From positions 620,001-684,000 of the forward strand of contig NZ_VTZS01000003.1 in NCBI RefSeq assembly GCF_008367235.1: a DNA stretch of 64,000 bases, given 5' to 3'. The DNA comes from Pareuzebyella sediminis (lineage in GTDB: Bacteria > Bacteroidota > Bacteroidia > Flavobacteriales > Flavobacteriaceae). Of the stretch, positions 36,325 to 45,041 are shown piece after piece. Every line of letters starts with the position of its first letter. The first letter of the stretch is position 1. The position numbers and the translations under genes are program-made. Under the pieces are notes generated by a model. The model did no database searches. It saw only the letters and a program-made list of their open reading frames with translations, and was not told where the DNA came from.

Positions 36325-36978
36325 GTGTTAGACAAGAACGGAATAGCAAAACGTATTGCGAAAGAAGTTAAAGATGGTTACTATGTTAATTTGGGTATTG
36401 GTATCCCAACTTTAGTAGCAAACTTTGTTCGCAATGATATCGATGTAGAATTTCAAAGTGAAAATGGGGTTTTGGGAATGGGGCCATTTCCTTTGGAAGG
36501 GGAAGAGGATGCCGATATCATCAATGCAGGAAAACAGACAATCACCACTTTACCCGGGGCCTCCTTTTTCGATTCGGCGACCAGCTTTGGTATGATCCGG
36601 GGCCAACATGTCGATTTGACCATATTGGGAGCGATGGAGGTAGCTGAAAATGGGGATATCGCCAACTGGAAGATTCCCGGTAAAATGGTTAAAGGTATGG
36701 GCGGTGCTATGGATTTGGTAGCCTCCGCCGAGAATATTATTGTAGCCATGATGCATACCAATAGGGCGGGGCACTCTAAATTATTAAAGCGTTGTACCCT
36801 ACCCTTGACCGGGGTGGGCTGCGTCACGAAAATTGTGACCAACTTGGCCGTTTTAGAGGTAACATCAGAAGGTTTTCTGCTCAAAGAAAGAGCTCCCGGC
36901 GTGAGTATCGAAGATATCAAAAAAGCTACTGAGGGTACTATGATCATAACTGGCGATGTACCTGAAATGGTGATATAA
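36325..36978 (+). CDS. scoB: 3-oxoacid CoA-transferase subunit B
   Basis: 217 residues, starting with GTG at 36325 (LDKNGIAKRIAKEV), which is the only start giving the normal N-terminus. The catalytic Glu that forms the CoA thioester lies in QSENGVLGMGP (about residue 50); NLGIGIPTLVANFV and GGAMDLV are further family blocks. Pairs with the subunit encoded directly upstream. No thiolase or 3-hydroxybutyrate dehydrogenase gene is adjacent. Confidence 0.94.
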   Translation: MLDKNGIAKRIAKEVKDGYYVNLGIGIPTLVANFVRNDIDVEFQSENGVLGMGPFPLEGEEDADIINAGKQTITTLPGASFFDSATSFGMIRGQHVDLTILGAMEVAENGDIANWKIPGKMVKGMGGAMDLVASAENIIVAMMHTNRAGHSKLLKRCTLPLTGVGCVTKIVTNLAVLEVTSEGFLLKERAPGVSIEDIKKATEGTMIITGDVPEMVI

Positions 36979-37075
36979 CCTTTTTGAAGGGAAGGCCCAT
37001 ATATGACACACCTATCTTTCTAGATACGCTTCCTTTTTTCTTATGATTTGTCAAAAGGATTTACGATTTACTTTT

Positions 37076-37151
37076 TTCACAACATTTTTTGAACACTTCA
37101 CAACAAGAATTTCAATTTTGTGATCTTACACGTTACTTTTATAATGTTATT
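37076..37151 (+). promoter_or_regulatory. Activator-type promoter module, locus 1 (paired TTCACAACA repeats)
   Basis: TTCACAACA at 37076-37084 and again at 37097-37105, a 21 bp period (two helical turns). Exactly 28 bp further is TACTTTTA (37134-37141), a near match to the Bacteroidota -7 element, and 4 bp beyond comes TGTTATT (37145-37151), the likely start region. No -33 TTG is at the right distance, which fits dependence on an activator. Two 9-mers with a 12 bp spacer is the layout bound by LytTR-type response regulators; the regulator itself is not identified. The same arrangement recurs at 46330. Confidence 0.6.
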
Positions 37152-37190
37152 GATTGTAAGTCAACCCGAATCGAATAAAACCTATTTCCT

Positions 37191-37292
37191 ATGGAAGCCC
37201 AAATGAACCAAACCCAAGAAGAAATTCAAGTGTACAAGAATGATTTTTTTAGCGGAATCGTTATGTTGACACGAAAGTTGTTTATGCTATAG
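37191..37292 (+). CDS. Candidate 33-residue small peptide
   Basis: Short frame ATG to TAG encoding an acidic/polar N-terminal half (MEAQMNQTQEEIQVYK) and a hydrophobic-basic C-terminal half (NDFFSGIVMLTRKLFML). No family recognised and no signal peptidase motif. Support comes from context: it sits between a strong promoter-like module (37076-37151) and an intrinsic terminator (37315-37349), and its ATG is 14 bp after an AATCGAAT landmark that is conserved at the related locus near 46426. Could be a secreted or membrane-active peptide, or a leader peptide of a small RNA. Confidence 0.45.
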   Translation: MEAQMNQTQEEIQVYKNDFFSGIVMLTRKLFML

Positions 37293-37314
37293 AATTTTTT
37301 TAAGAATTTAAAAG

Positions 37315-37349
37315 AAAGAGCGATTCTCCCCAAAGGTCGCTCTTTTTTT
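37315..37349 (+). terminator. Intrinsic terminator of the locus 1 small transcript
   Basis: Perfect 9 bp stem AAAGAGCGA (37315-37323) with TCGCTCTTT (37337-37345), 13 nt loop, T run to 37349. It lies 22 bp after the 33-codon frame and before the acetyltransferase start, so it closes an independent ~200 nt transcript. Confidence 0.8.
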
Positions 37350-37384
37350 ATTTTACTATTTTTGGAAGACGATAAACAAATGAA

Positions 37385-37930
37385 ATGCCGCCAAGACTAC
37401 AAGAATGTACTCTCGATGATTTATTCTTATTGGCGGAAATTGCAAAAGACACTTTTACGAAAGCCTTCGAGCAAGAGAATAATCCAGATGATTTTAACGC
37501 CTATTTAAATACCGCATTTAGCCCAAGTCGACTACGCGCCGAATTGAGTAATATCAATTCTGATTTTTATTTTATCTTGAACGGTTCCGATTTGGTGGGG
37601 TATCTGAAACTTAACGAGAATGAGGCCCAAACCGATATTAAATCAAGCGAGGCTATTGAATTGGAACGCCTTTACATACGACATCTTTTTCAAGGTCTAC
37701 AAATAGGCCATTGGACTTTGAACGAGATAAAAAAAATAGCCCTTCGTAGGCGGAAGAAATTTATATGGTTAGGGGTTTGGGAAAAGAACTTTAGGGCGAT
37801 TGAATTTTATCGACGGCACGGGTTTTCAAAGTTTGGCGTACATCCATACTATGTTGGAAACGATAAGCAAACAGATTGGCTGATGCGCTTTAATGTTCGC
37901 GTTGATGATTGTGCTGATTGTACACATTAA
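37385..37930 (+). CDS. GNAT-family N-acetyltransferase
   Basis: Acetyl-CoA-dependent N-acetyltransferase, 181 residues. The GNAT core shows motif A around LERLYIRHLFQGLQIGHWTL, where the usual Q/RxxGxG/A loop is QGLQIG, and the later ENFRAIEFYRRHGF block typical of motif B. Closest in style to PaiA/YhgE-like polyamine or small-molecule acetyltransferases; substrate not predicted. Its stop is 2 bp from that of the convergent aminotransferase gene. Confidence 0.88.
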   Translation: MPPRLQECTLDDLFLLAEIAKDTFTKAFEQENNPDDFNAYLNTAFSPSRLRAELSNINSDFYFILNGSDLVGYLKLNENEAQTDIKSSEAIELERLYIRHLFQGLQIGHWTLNEIKKIALRRRKKFIWLGVWEKNFRAIEFYRRHGFSKFGVHPYYVGNDKQTDWLMRFNVRVDDCADCTH

Positions 37931-37932
37931 AC

Positions 37933-39093
37933 CTATACGTTGCTTAGAATTTCGATGGCAGCTTCTAGAGTTTCTTTCTTTTTCGCAAAGCAAAAGCGTA
38001 ATACGCCATCGTTACGCTGCCCTGTATTAAAAGAAGAGATTGGAATACTGGCCAATTTATAATCGATAATCAAGCGTTTGGCCAAATCTTCATCACGCTC
38101 ATCGGTTAGTTCGGAATAATCTAATAACTGAAAATAAGTGCCTTGGGAAGGGGTAAACCTAAACTTGGTTTGTTGAAGACCGGATAAAAAGAAATCCCTT
38201 TTCTTTTGGTAAAAACTATTGAGTTCCAAGTAGTGTCTCTCGTCTTCTAGATATTTGGCCATAGCCCGTTGTACAGGATGATCAACACAGAACACGGCAA
38301 ACTGGTGGCTCTTTCTGAATTCGTGCATTAAGTCTGATGGAGCTGCACAGTAGCCCATTTTCCATCCGGTTACATGAAAGGTTTTACCAAAGGATGCACA
38401 TACGAAACTGCGTTCTGCCAAAGCATCGAAGCGTGAAGCACTTTCATGCTCTTCTCCGTCAAAAACAATATGTTCATAGACTTCGTCGCTCACCACAATA
38501 ATATCGGTCGGCCGTAAGATTTCCTGAAGCTGAAGCATCTCGTCTTTTGAGAAAATACGCCCACTTGGATTATGCGGGGTGTTGATAATCAGCATTCTGG
38601 TTTTTGTATTGATTTTACCTTTTAAGTCTTCCCAATCAATTTTATAATCCTTTTTGCTCAACTGCACATATACCGGAATTCCACCATTCAAAACAATGGC
38701 AGGTTCATAGCAGTCGTAAGCTGGTTTAATCACGATGACCTCGTCACCGGAATGCACGAACGCGGTGATTGCCGTAAATATCGCTTGAGTCGCTCCTACG
38801 GTTATTGTAACCTCCTCATCTGGGTGATAGACCCTGCCATGAAGCTTTTCGATTTTTTTGGCAATGATCTCCCGAAGACCATAGTAGCCCTGCATGGCAG
38901 CGTACTGGTTATGGCCTTGGTGCATAGCAAGGGTAACCAATTCCATCAGTTTTTTGTCGGCTTCAAAGTTGGGAAAGCCTTGTGAAAGATCTATAGCCCC
39001 ATGTTTTCTGGCCAAGTTGCCGACCGTAGTGAAAATGGTCGTTTTTACATCAGGTAGTTTAGAAGGGCCGGTTAGTTTTTTGATAGGAGCCAT
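37933..39093 (-). CDS. PLP-dependent aminotransferase (methionine aminotransferase YbdL-like)
   Basis: Fold-type I aminotransferase of 386 residues. The Schiff-base lysine is in SFGKTFHVTGWKMGY; other cofactor contacts are NTPHNPSGR, SDEVYEHIVFD and GATQAIF. The overall pattern fits class I enzymes of the YbdL/kynurenine aminotransferase group, which transaminate methionine, histidine or aromatic residues with 2-oxoacids. ATG start; single gene, convergent with the GNAT gene and divergent from the ThuA-like gene. Confidence 0.93.
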   Translation of the reverse strand: MAPIKKLTGPSKLPDVKTTIFTTVGNLARKHGAIDLSQGFPNFEADKKLMELVTLAMHQGHNQYAAMQGYYGLREIIAKKIEKLHGRVYHPDEEVTITVGATQAIFTAITAFVHSGDEVIVIKPAYDCYEPAIVLNGGIPVYVQLSKKDYKIDWEDLKGKINTKTRMLIINTPHNPSGRIFSKDEMLQLQEILRPTDIIVVSDEVYEHIVFDGEEHESASRFDALAERSFVCASFGKTFHVTGWKMGYCAAPSDLMHEFRKSHQFAVFCVDHPVQRAMAKYLEDERHYLELNSFYQKKRDFFLSGLQQTKFRFTPSQGTYFQLLDYSELTDERDEDLAKRLIIDYKLASIPISSFNTGQRNDGVLRFCFAKKKETLEAAIEILSNV

Positions 39094-39220
39094 AGTTGAA
39101 GCTGATTAGATATGAAAAATAGAAGTGTTGAAGATACAAAGACGTTTTTAAAACAAGTTATCGTAAATGATAATGCAATGCTGTAAGGCGTATAGTATTG
39201 AAGATATTTTATCAAACTTA

Positions 39221-39252
39221 TTGAGCAAAAGGGTTTCAATATCTTATATTTA
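39221..39252 (+). promoter_or_regulatory. Candidate promoter for the ThuA-like gene
   Basis: TTG at 39221-39223, 21 bp gap, TATATTTA at 39245-39252 (one mismatch to TAnnTTTG), 19 bp before the ATG at 39272. Confidence 0.4.
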
Positions 39253-39271
39253 TTGAATTAAAAATTATCCT

Positions 39272-40261
39272 ATGTATTATAACCTGAAGACAGTCATCGT
39301 ATTTTTTATTTCTACTATGGTATGGATCTCGAACTTTTCGCAAGCTGACATGGAATCATCGGGCTCTAAGATAAATGTGCTCATCATAGATGGTCAGAAT
39401 AATCATGTTCAATGGCCTAAAATTTCCTATATGCTAAAGAAGGAAATGGAGAAAACGGGGTTATTTAACGTTGACGTGGAGCGTTCGGCCTATACGTGGA
39501 ACGGAGAAGAGTTTTTAGAAAAGTATAACATCGAGGGGATACCAGAAACGGAAGCTTTGGAAAAGCCGAAGGAAGACCCAAATTATAGTCCTGATTTTAA
39601 AGCCTATGATGTAGTCATTTGCAATTTTGGATGGAATGCTGCCCCTTGGCCAGAAAAGACCAAAGAACACTTTGAGAAGTATATGGTCAACGGCGGGGGC
39701 CTGGTTGTTTTTCACGCAGCTGACAATTCCTTCCCAAAGTGGGAGGCTTATAATCAGATGATCGGCTTGGGGGGATGGGGAGATCGCACCGAAAAAGACG
39801 GTCCGTACGTATATTATAATGAAGCGGGAGAGGAGGTGCGTGATTCTGCCCCGGGTAGTGCCGGCTCGCACGGCCCGCAACATGAGTATCAAATACAGGT
39901 AAGAGAAACCGACCACCCTATTACGAAAGGGATGCCGAAAATATGGATGCATACCCAAGACGAGCTTTACGACCGTCTTCGAGGCCCTGCAAAACATATG
40001 AAGATATTGGCTACTGCCTATTCTGATTCGGAAAAAAAGGGTACGGGTAGGCACGAACCGGCGTTAATGGTAATAGATTATGGCAAAGGGCGTGTCTTTC
40101 ACAACATTATGGGGCATGCGGATTATTCGATAGAATGTGTAGGTTTTCTGACCTCCATGCTTCGAGGTATCGAATGGGCCGCGACGGGCAAAGTGACTCA
40201 AGAAATCCCAAAAAATTTTCCAACGGCCCAAAAATCGAGCTCTTGGCAATTTGATGAGTAA
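39272..40261 (+). CDS. Exported ThuA-domain protein
   Basis: 329 residues with a signal peptide (MYYNLKTVIVFFISTMVWI, cleavage near NFSQA). The rest matches the ThuA-like glutamine-amidotransferase-fold family (trehalose utilisation-type; found fused to or beside sugar dehydrogenases in Bacteroidota): NVLIIDGQNNHVQWPK at the start of the fold, GGGLVVFHAADNSFP in the nucleophile-elbow position (no Cys nucleophile), and HEPALMVIDYGKGRVFH. Probably a periplasmic carbohydrate-related protein. Followed after 2 bp by a DUF2721 gene. Confidence 0.88.
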   Translation: MYYNLKTVIVFFISTMVWISNFSQADMESSGSKINVLIIDGQNNHVQWPKISYMLKKEMEKTGLFNVDVERSAYTWNGEEFLEKYNIEGIPETEALEKPKEDPNYSPDFKAYDVVICNFGWNAAPWPEKTKEHFEKYMVNGGGLVVFHAADNSFPKWEAYNQMIGLGGWGDRTEKDGPYVYYNEAGEEVRDSAPGSAGSHGPQHEYQIQVRETDHPITKGMPKIWMHTQDELYDRLRGPAKHMKILATAYSDSEKKGTGRHEPALMVIDYGKGRVFHNIMGHADYSIECVGFLTSMLRGIEWAATGKVTQEIPKNFPTAQKSSSWQFDE

Positions 40262-40263
40262 AT

Positions 40264-40653
40264 ATGGAGCTTACGCTAAGTATTCCCGCCCTTCTTTTTC
40301 CTGCTATTTCTTTGACGATGCTAGCCTATAATGCCAGGTATCTGGCTATTGCGGCATTGATTCGCCAATTGCACCAAAAGTACTTGGAAACGGGTTCTCC
40401 AGCCATAGCATTACAGGTAAAACAGCTGAGAAAGCGACTTTCCATAATCAAAAATATGCAGGCGACCGCTATCTTCAGTTTTTTATTGGCTGTGATTACC
40501 ATGTCGCTTATATATGTGAAATTATCCTTTTGGGCCAATTTGATATTTGGTGTCAGCTTGTTGGCCTTAATGGTTTCCCTTGTACTCTCACTTATAGAAG
40601 TACAACTTTCCACGCAGGCCCTTTCCGTACAATTAAAGGACATGGAGCGCTAA
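40264..40653 (+). CDS. DUF2721 membrane protein
   Basis: 129-residue inner-membrane protein with three hydrophobic helices (about 4-30, 64-88 and 92-116) separated by a charged, helical cytoplasmic segment (RQLHQKYLETG, QVKQLRKRLSIIKNMQ). Pattern fits the DUF2721 family; function unknown. ATG two bases after the ThuA-like stop, so cotranscribed with it. Confidence 0.85.
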   Translation: MELTLSIPALLFPAISLTMLAYNARYLAIAALIRQLHQKYLETGSPAIALQVKQLRKRLSIIKNMQATAIFSFLLAVITMSLIYVKLSFWANLIFGVSLLALMVSLVLSLIEVQLSTQALSVQLKDMER

Positions 40654-40715
40654 AACGCATTGTAAAGTCATCCATTGGTATTTGGTTGGCATACCATCTT
40701 TTATTTTCATGGCGG

Positions 40716-40733
40716 TCCGACCCATTGGTCGGT
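40716..40733. repeat. 18 bp palindrome of the ACCGACC-N4-GGTCGGT type, third locus
   Basis: TCCGACC, CATT, GGTCGGT: one mismatch to the palindromes of elements A and B. A degenerate partner, ACTGAACGGTCTGTTT, lies at about 40844-40859, at nearly the same 124-126 bp spacing, but the interior does not share the core of A and B. Confidence 0.5.
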
Positions 40734-41381
40734 AATCGATGGAGCACCTATTGAGATTTCTTTAAAATAATCGACTCTTCTAGGAACAATACCGTCGACC
40801 GGTTCAGATTTGATTTTTTTTCATAATTAACCTTCCTTAGTAAACTGAACGGTCTGTTTCTTTTGCAATCTTTGCAGGGAGGTCATAGATTAGCTATAGC
40901 ACCATTATACATCTATTGAATGCATAGTTTCCTTTATGTCCATGTTATATTAAGCTAATACCTTACATTTAATCAGGTTTGAGTTTTATAAAACGAACTA
41001 ATGCCTTGGAACATCTCCAGGCACCGATTTATGTGGTGCCCGAAGCGATAGTGTGGTAATACAGGTATTGATGAAACTTATGATGGATTGGGCTAGGACA
41101 AGTGTAGGGATTATTTAATACTGCTGCGACCAAGAGTTGTGAGAAAACGGTTTCCAATTTTGATGAGTCAGAATTAGCGTTCGAACATTCGTATTTATTC
41201 CTGCTATTCTTCGATATGTACGTACGATTTTATGATTCTTTTAGGCTATTCCTTGAGCCAAGAGTGAGTCTAAAGTATAGGGTTTACAGCTGATTTACTA
41301 GTATGGGCAACAAAAGTAAGGGGACTGTTTAGGGATGTAGCTTAAAATCACTCTAAATACGGTATGAACTTTAGACAAAGT

Positions 41382-41412
41382 TTGTTAAAGCCAAGCCTAT
41401 GCAGTAATTTTG
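41382..41412 (+). promoter_or_regulatory. Promoter of sdhCAB
   Basis: TTG at 41382-41384, 20 bp gap and TAATTTTG at 41405-41412, a complete match to the Bacteroidota housekeeping promoter (TTG, 19-21 bp, TAnnTTTG). The ATG of sdhC is 33 bp downstream. Confidence 0.75.
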
Positions 41413-41445
41413 TAAGCAGTCTTTAAACTAATCTACACTAATATA

Positions 41446-42114
41446 ATGAGCGGATTGATAAAATCTTCGATAGCCCGAAAAGTGGTCATGGCCCTCTCGG
41501 GTCTTTTTTTGGTCCTTTTTTTAGCGCAGCATTTTACCATTAATGTTACCTCGGTAATAGCACCTGAGACTTTTAATGAGTGGTCGCATTTTATGGGCTA
41601 TAATATACTTGTTCAGTATATTTTACAGCCTGTGCTCATTGCGGGAATCATAGTGCATTTTGTGATGGGTATTGTTTTGGAGCTACAAAACAGCAAGGCC
41701 AGGTCTATAAAATATAAAAAGTACAGTGGCAGTGCCAATGCCTCATGGATGTCACGGAATATGATTGTTACGGGATTGGTAGTACTTGCGTTTATAGGGC
41801 TTCATATGTACGATTTTTGGGTTCATGAAATGGCCTATAAATACATTGAAGCCAATCCAGAAGACCCTACTAGATACTATGAAGAGACGGTTATTAAATT
41901 TGAACCTTTCTGGCGAACTATCATATATATCATCGCATTTGTACTTTTGGCATTGCACTTATGGCATGGATTTGCATCTTCTTTTCAATCAATGGGAGTC
42001 AATAACAAATATACACCCGCCATTAAGACGTTTACCAAAATATTTTCGATAGTGATTCCCGCAGGCTTCATTTTTATCGCACTTTACCATCATTTTAACC
42101 CAATAACACATTAG
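41446..42114 (+). CDS. sdhC: Succinate dehydrogenase cytochrome b subunit
   Basis: 222-residue membrane anchor with five hydrophobic helices, the single-subunit di-haem type-B quinone:succinate oxidoreductase design (as in Wolinella FrdC and Bacillus SdhC). Candidate haem-ligand His residues are in AQHFTIN, HFVMG, GLHMYD and LHLWHG. It passes electrons from succinate to menaquinone. Two bp before sdhA; the operon order C-A-B is standard for the class. Confidence 0.96.
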   Translation: MSGLIKSSIARKVVMALSGLFLVLFLAQHFTINVTSVIAPETFNEWSHFMGYNILVQYILQPVLIAGIIVHFVMGIVLELQNSKARSIKYKKYSGSANASWMSRNMIVTGLVVLAFIGLHMYDFWVHEMAYKYIEANPEDPTRYYEETVIKFEPFWRTIIYIIAFVLLALHLWHGFASSFQSMGVNNKYTPAIKTFTKIFSIVIPAGFIFIALYHHFNPITH

Positions 42115-42116
42115 AT

Positions 42117-44120
42117 ATGGGCATATTGGATTCTAAAGTTCCATCGGGGCCGTTGGCCGAAAAATGGACCAAGCATAAAAACGACATTAACCTCGTCAAC
42201 CCAGCGAATAAACGGAATATTGACATCATTGTTGTCGGTACAGGCCTTGCTGGGGGCTCGGCATCTGCTACCTTGGCTGAATTGGGTTATAACGTAAAAA
42301 CATTCTGTTACCAAGATTCTCCACGACGGGCCCATTCTATTGCCGCTCAAGGAGGTATCAATGCCGCCAAAAATTATCAGGGTGATGGAGATAGTCCCTA
42401 TCGCCTTTTTTATGATACCATCAAGGGAGGGGATTACCGTTCACGAGAAGCTAATGTCTACCGCTTGGCTGAGGAATCTGCTAACATTATAGATCAATGT
42501 GTCGCCCAAGGCGTTCCTTTCGCCCGTGAATATGGGGGGCTGTTAGATAATCGTTCTTTTGGGGGGGTACTGGTTTCCCGAACTTTCTATGCCAAGGGAC
42601 AGACTGGGCAACAGTTATTGTTGGGTGCCTATGCAGCGATGAACCGACAAATTAATCGTGGAAAAATACAATCGTTCAATCGTCATGAGATGATGGATCT
42701 CGTTTTGGTGGATGGTAAAGCAAGGGGTATTATCGCCCGTAATTTAACGACGGGTGAAATAGAACGTCATTCCGCTCATGCGGTGGTGCTAGCGACGGGG
42801 GGCTATGGTAATGTGTTCTTTTTGTCGACCAACGCTATGGGAAGTAACGTAATGGCAGCCTGGCGTGCCCATCGTAGGGGCGCCTTTTTTGCGAATCCAT
42901 GCTTTACACAGATTCATCCTACCTGTATTCCGGTTTCGGGAGACCATCAGTCTAAATTGACATTGATGTCCGAATCATTGCGAAATGACGGTCGTATATG
43001 GGTGCCAAAGCATTTAGACGATGCCAAAGCGATTCGTGAGGGAAAGTTGAAGCCTACCCAGCTTAAAGAAGAAGATCGGGATTATTACTTGGAACGGAGA
43101 TACCCGGCCTTTGGAAACCTGGTGCCAAGGGATGTGGCCTCAAGAGCGGCAAAAGAGCGTTGTGATGCAGGTTTTGGGGTCAACAAAACGGGAGAAGCGG
43201 TGTATTTAGATTTTGCCGCCGCTATTCAACGTTACGGAAAAGAAGAAGCATTAAAACACGGTATAAAGGACGCTTCGGAAAATGAGATTACCAGTCTTGG
43301 CAAAAAAGTGATCGAGGCAAAGTACGGTAACCTTTTTCAGATGTACGAAAAAATTGTTGATGAGAATCCTTACGAAACCCCAATGATGATTTACCCTGCG
43401 GTACATTACACAATGGGCGGTCTTTGGGTCGACTATAACTTACAGACGACCATCGAAGGTTGTTATTGCGCCGGAGAGGCAAATTTCAGCGATCACGGGG
43501 CTAATCGTTTGGGAGCCTCCGCATTGATGCAAGGTTTGGCAGATGGTTATTTTGTTTTGCCCTACACCATAGGGGATTATCTTTCCAAGGATATTCGAAC
43601 AGGTAAGATTCCGACCGAATTGCCAGAGTTCGACGCCGCTGAAACCGCGGTTAAGGAGCGCTTACAAAAACTAATGTCCGGCAATGGCCAACATTCTGTA
43701 GATTATTACCATAAAAAATTGGGTAAAATCATGTGGGATAAATGTGGGATGGCCCGAAACGCGGAAGGATTGAAGGAAGCAATCGAAGATATAGCAGCCC
43801 TTAGAGCAGATTTCTGGGAGAACGTTAAAATCCCAGGCAGAGCGGATGCTATGAATGCAGAATTGGAAAAGGCTGGAAGGGTGGCCGATTTCTTGGAATT
43901 AGGGGAGCTTTTTGCCAAAGATGCACTTGACAGGAACGAATCCTGTGGAGGGCATTTTAGGGAAGAATATCAAACCCCCGAAGGGGAAGCCCTGCGAGAC
44001 GATGAAAACTATAAATATGTTGCCGCTTGGGAGTTTAAAGGAGCTCCAAAAGATGCTGTATTGCATAAAGAAGAACTGACTTATGAGAATATTGAACTTA
44101 AAACAAGAAGTTATAAATAG
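42117..44120 (+). CDS. sdhA: Succinate dehydrogenase/fumarate reductase flavoprotein subunit
   Basis: Catalytic subunit oxidising succinate to fumarate with covalently bound FAD. 667 residues: dinucleotide-binding [19 protein letters not shown] near the N-terminus; the flavinylated His in [15 protein letters not shown]; substrate-site blocks including HPTCIPVSG and the active-site Arg in VPRDVASRA; capping region; and the [19 protein letters not shown] segment. Length and the [17 protein letters not shown]-type insertion fit the type-B enzymes of Bacteroidota. Confidence 0.97.
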   Translation: MGILDSKVPSGPLAEKWTKHKNDINLVNPANKRNIDIIVVGTGLAGGSASATLAELGYNVKTFCYQDSPRRAHSIAAQGGINAAKNYQGDGDSPYRLFYDTIKGGDYRSREANVYRLAEESANIIDQCVAQGVPFAREYGGLLDNRSFGGVLVSRTFYAKGQTGQQLLLGAYAAMNRQINRGKIQSFNRHEMMDLVLVDGKARGIIARNLTTGEIERHSAHAVVLATGGYGNVFFLSTNAMGSNVMAAWRAHRRGAFFANPCFTQIHPTCIPVSGDHQSKLTLMSESLRNDGRIWVPKHLDDAKAIREGKLKPTQLKEEDRDYYLERRYPAFGNLVPRDVASRAAKERCDAGFGVNKTGEAVYLDFAAAIQRYGKEEALKHGIKDASENEITSLGKKVIEAKYGNLFQMYEKIVDENPYETPMMIYPAVHYTMGGLWVDYNLQTTIEGCYCAGEANFSDHGANRLGASALMQGLADGYFVLPYTIGDYLSKDIRTGKIPTELPEFDAAETAVKERLQKLMSGNGQHSVDYYHKKLGKIMWDKCGMARNAEGLKEAIEDIAALRADFWENVKIPGRADAMNAELEKAGRVADFLELGELFAKDALDRNESCGGHFREEYQTPEGEALRDDENYKYVAAWEFKGAPKDAVLHKEELTYENIELKTRSYK

Positions 44121-44182
44121 TTCAAATAGGTACTCTCAATGGAAATGAATACTGGCAACGGACAAAGAAAAATTAAGTAGCT

Positions 44183-44929
44183 ATGAAATTAACATTAAAA
44201 ATATGGCGTCAAAAAGATGCTAGTTCCAAAGGAAAAATGGTCGACTATTCCATTAATGGGATTGAGGGTGACATGTCGTTTTTGGAAATGTTGGATGTAC
44301 TTAACGAAGAACTCATTAATAAAGGAGAGGAACCCGTAGAATTCGATCACGATTGTCGCGAAGGTATTTGCGGAACGTGTTCCCTACAAATCAATGGCGA
44401 GCCCCATGGTCCAGATCGACTGGTTACCACATGCCAGCTGCACATGCGTAAGTTTAACGATGGCGATACCATTGTTATCGAACCTTTTCGCGCTACGGCC
44501 TTCCCGGTAATTAAGGATTTGGTCGTTGATCGCAGTGCATTTGATCGAATACAACAGGCGGGCGGATTTATTTCTGTAAATACTTCAGGAAATACCGTTG
44601 ATGCAAATGCGATTCCTATTGAGAAGCATGCAGCCGATGAAGCGATGGACGCGGCTACCTGTATCGGTTGCGGGGCCTGTGTCGCAGCTTGTAAAAATGC
44701 AAGTGCCATGCTTTTTACTTCCGCAAAAGTGTCACAATTCGCTCTATTACCTCAAGGTAGGGTTGAGGCTACCGAACGCGTGCAGAACATGGTACGACAA
44801 ATGGATCTCGAAGGTTTTGGAAATTGCACCAATACGGGCGCCTGTGAAGTAGAATGCCCGAAGGGAATTTCACTAGAGAACATCGCCCGTATGAATCGTG
44901 AATATCTTAGCGCAACGGTAGAAGGCTAA
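44183..44929 (+). CDS. sdhB: Succinate dehydrogenase iron-sulfur subunit
   Basis: 248 residues. [2Fe-2S] ligands are in [18 protein letters not shown] and a later Cys in TTCQL; [4Fe-4S] and [3Fe-4S] ligands are in [11 protein letters not shown] and [15 protein letters not shown]. It carries electrons from FAD in SdhA to the haems of SdhC. Starts 62 bp after sdhA; a strong terminator follows. Confidence 0.97.
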   Translation: MKLTLKIWRQKDASSKGKMVDYSINGIEGDMSFLEMLDVLNEELINKGEEPVEFDHDCREGICGTCSLQINGEPHGPDRLVTTCQLHMRKFNDGDTIVIEPFRATAFPVIKDLVVDRSAFDRIQQAGGFISVNTSGNTVDANAIPIEKHAADEAMDAATCIGCGACVAACKNASAMLFTSAKVSQFALLPQGRVEATERVQNMVRQMDLEGFGNCTNTGACEVECPKGISLENIARMNREYLSATVEG

Positions 44930-44955
44930 GTAAGGCTACCTATATTATAACTAAT

Positions 44956-44994
44956 AATCCCAAAATCATGAAACACGATTTTGGGATTTTTCTT
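44956..44994 (+). terminator. Intrinsic terminator of sdhCAB
   Basis: 12 bp perfect stem AATCCCAAAATC (44956-44967) with its complement (44977-44988), 9 nt loop, ending in a T-rich run. Confidence 0.85.
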
Positions 44995-45041
44995 TACATT
45001 AGGTTAACAGCTTTTGTAAAGACTTCTTGCTATTTTTAAAA

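Larger units (their letters stand above)
36979..37384. other. Intergenic stretch carrying the small-transcript module, locus 1
   Basis: 406 bp between scoB and the acetyltransferase gene. It holds direct repeats, a -7 element, a 33-codon frame and a terminator, described separately. The first ~95 bases show nothing recognisable. Confidence 0.6.
40654..41445. other. Long intergenic stretch before sdhC
   Basis: 792 bp with no gene or tRNA recognised. It holds a third ACCGACC-type palindrome (40716-40733) with a weaker partner about 124 bp further on, and at the right end the sdhCAB promoter (41382-41412). The central 450 bp have stops in all frames and no structure I can name. Confidence 0.55.

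Noticed and set aside
37089-37120. TTG-N21-CAATTTTG as the promoter of the locus 1 small transcript
   Set aside because: Overlaps the second repeat and is not conserved at locus 2, whereas TAnTTTTA 28 bp after the repeats is conserved at both.
40860-41380. tRNA or structured RNA gene in the long gap before sdhC
   Set aside because: No cloverleaf, no TTCRANNC-type T-loop with matching stems and no CCA end found by eye on either strand.
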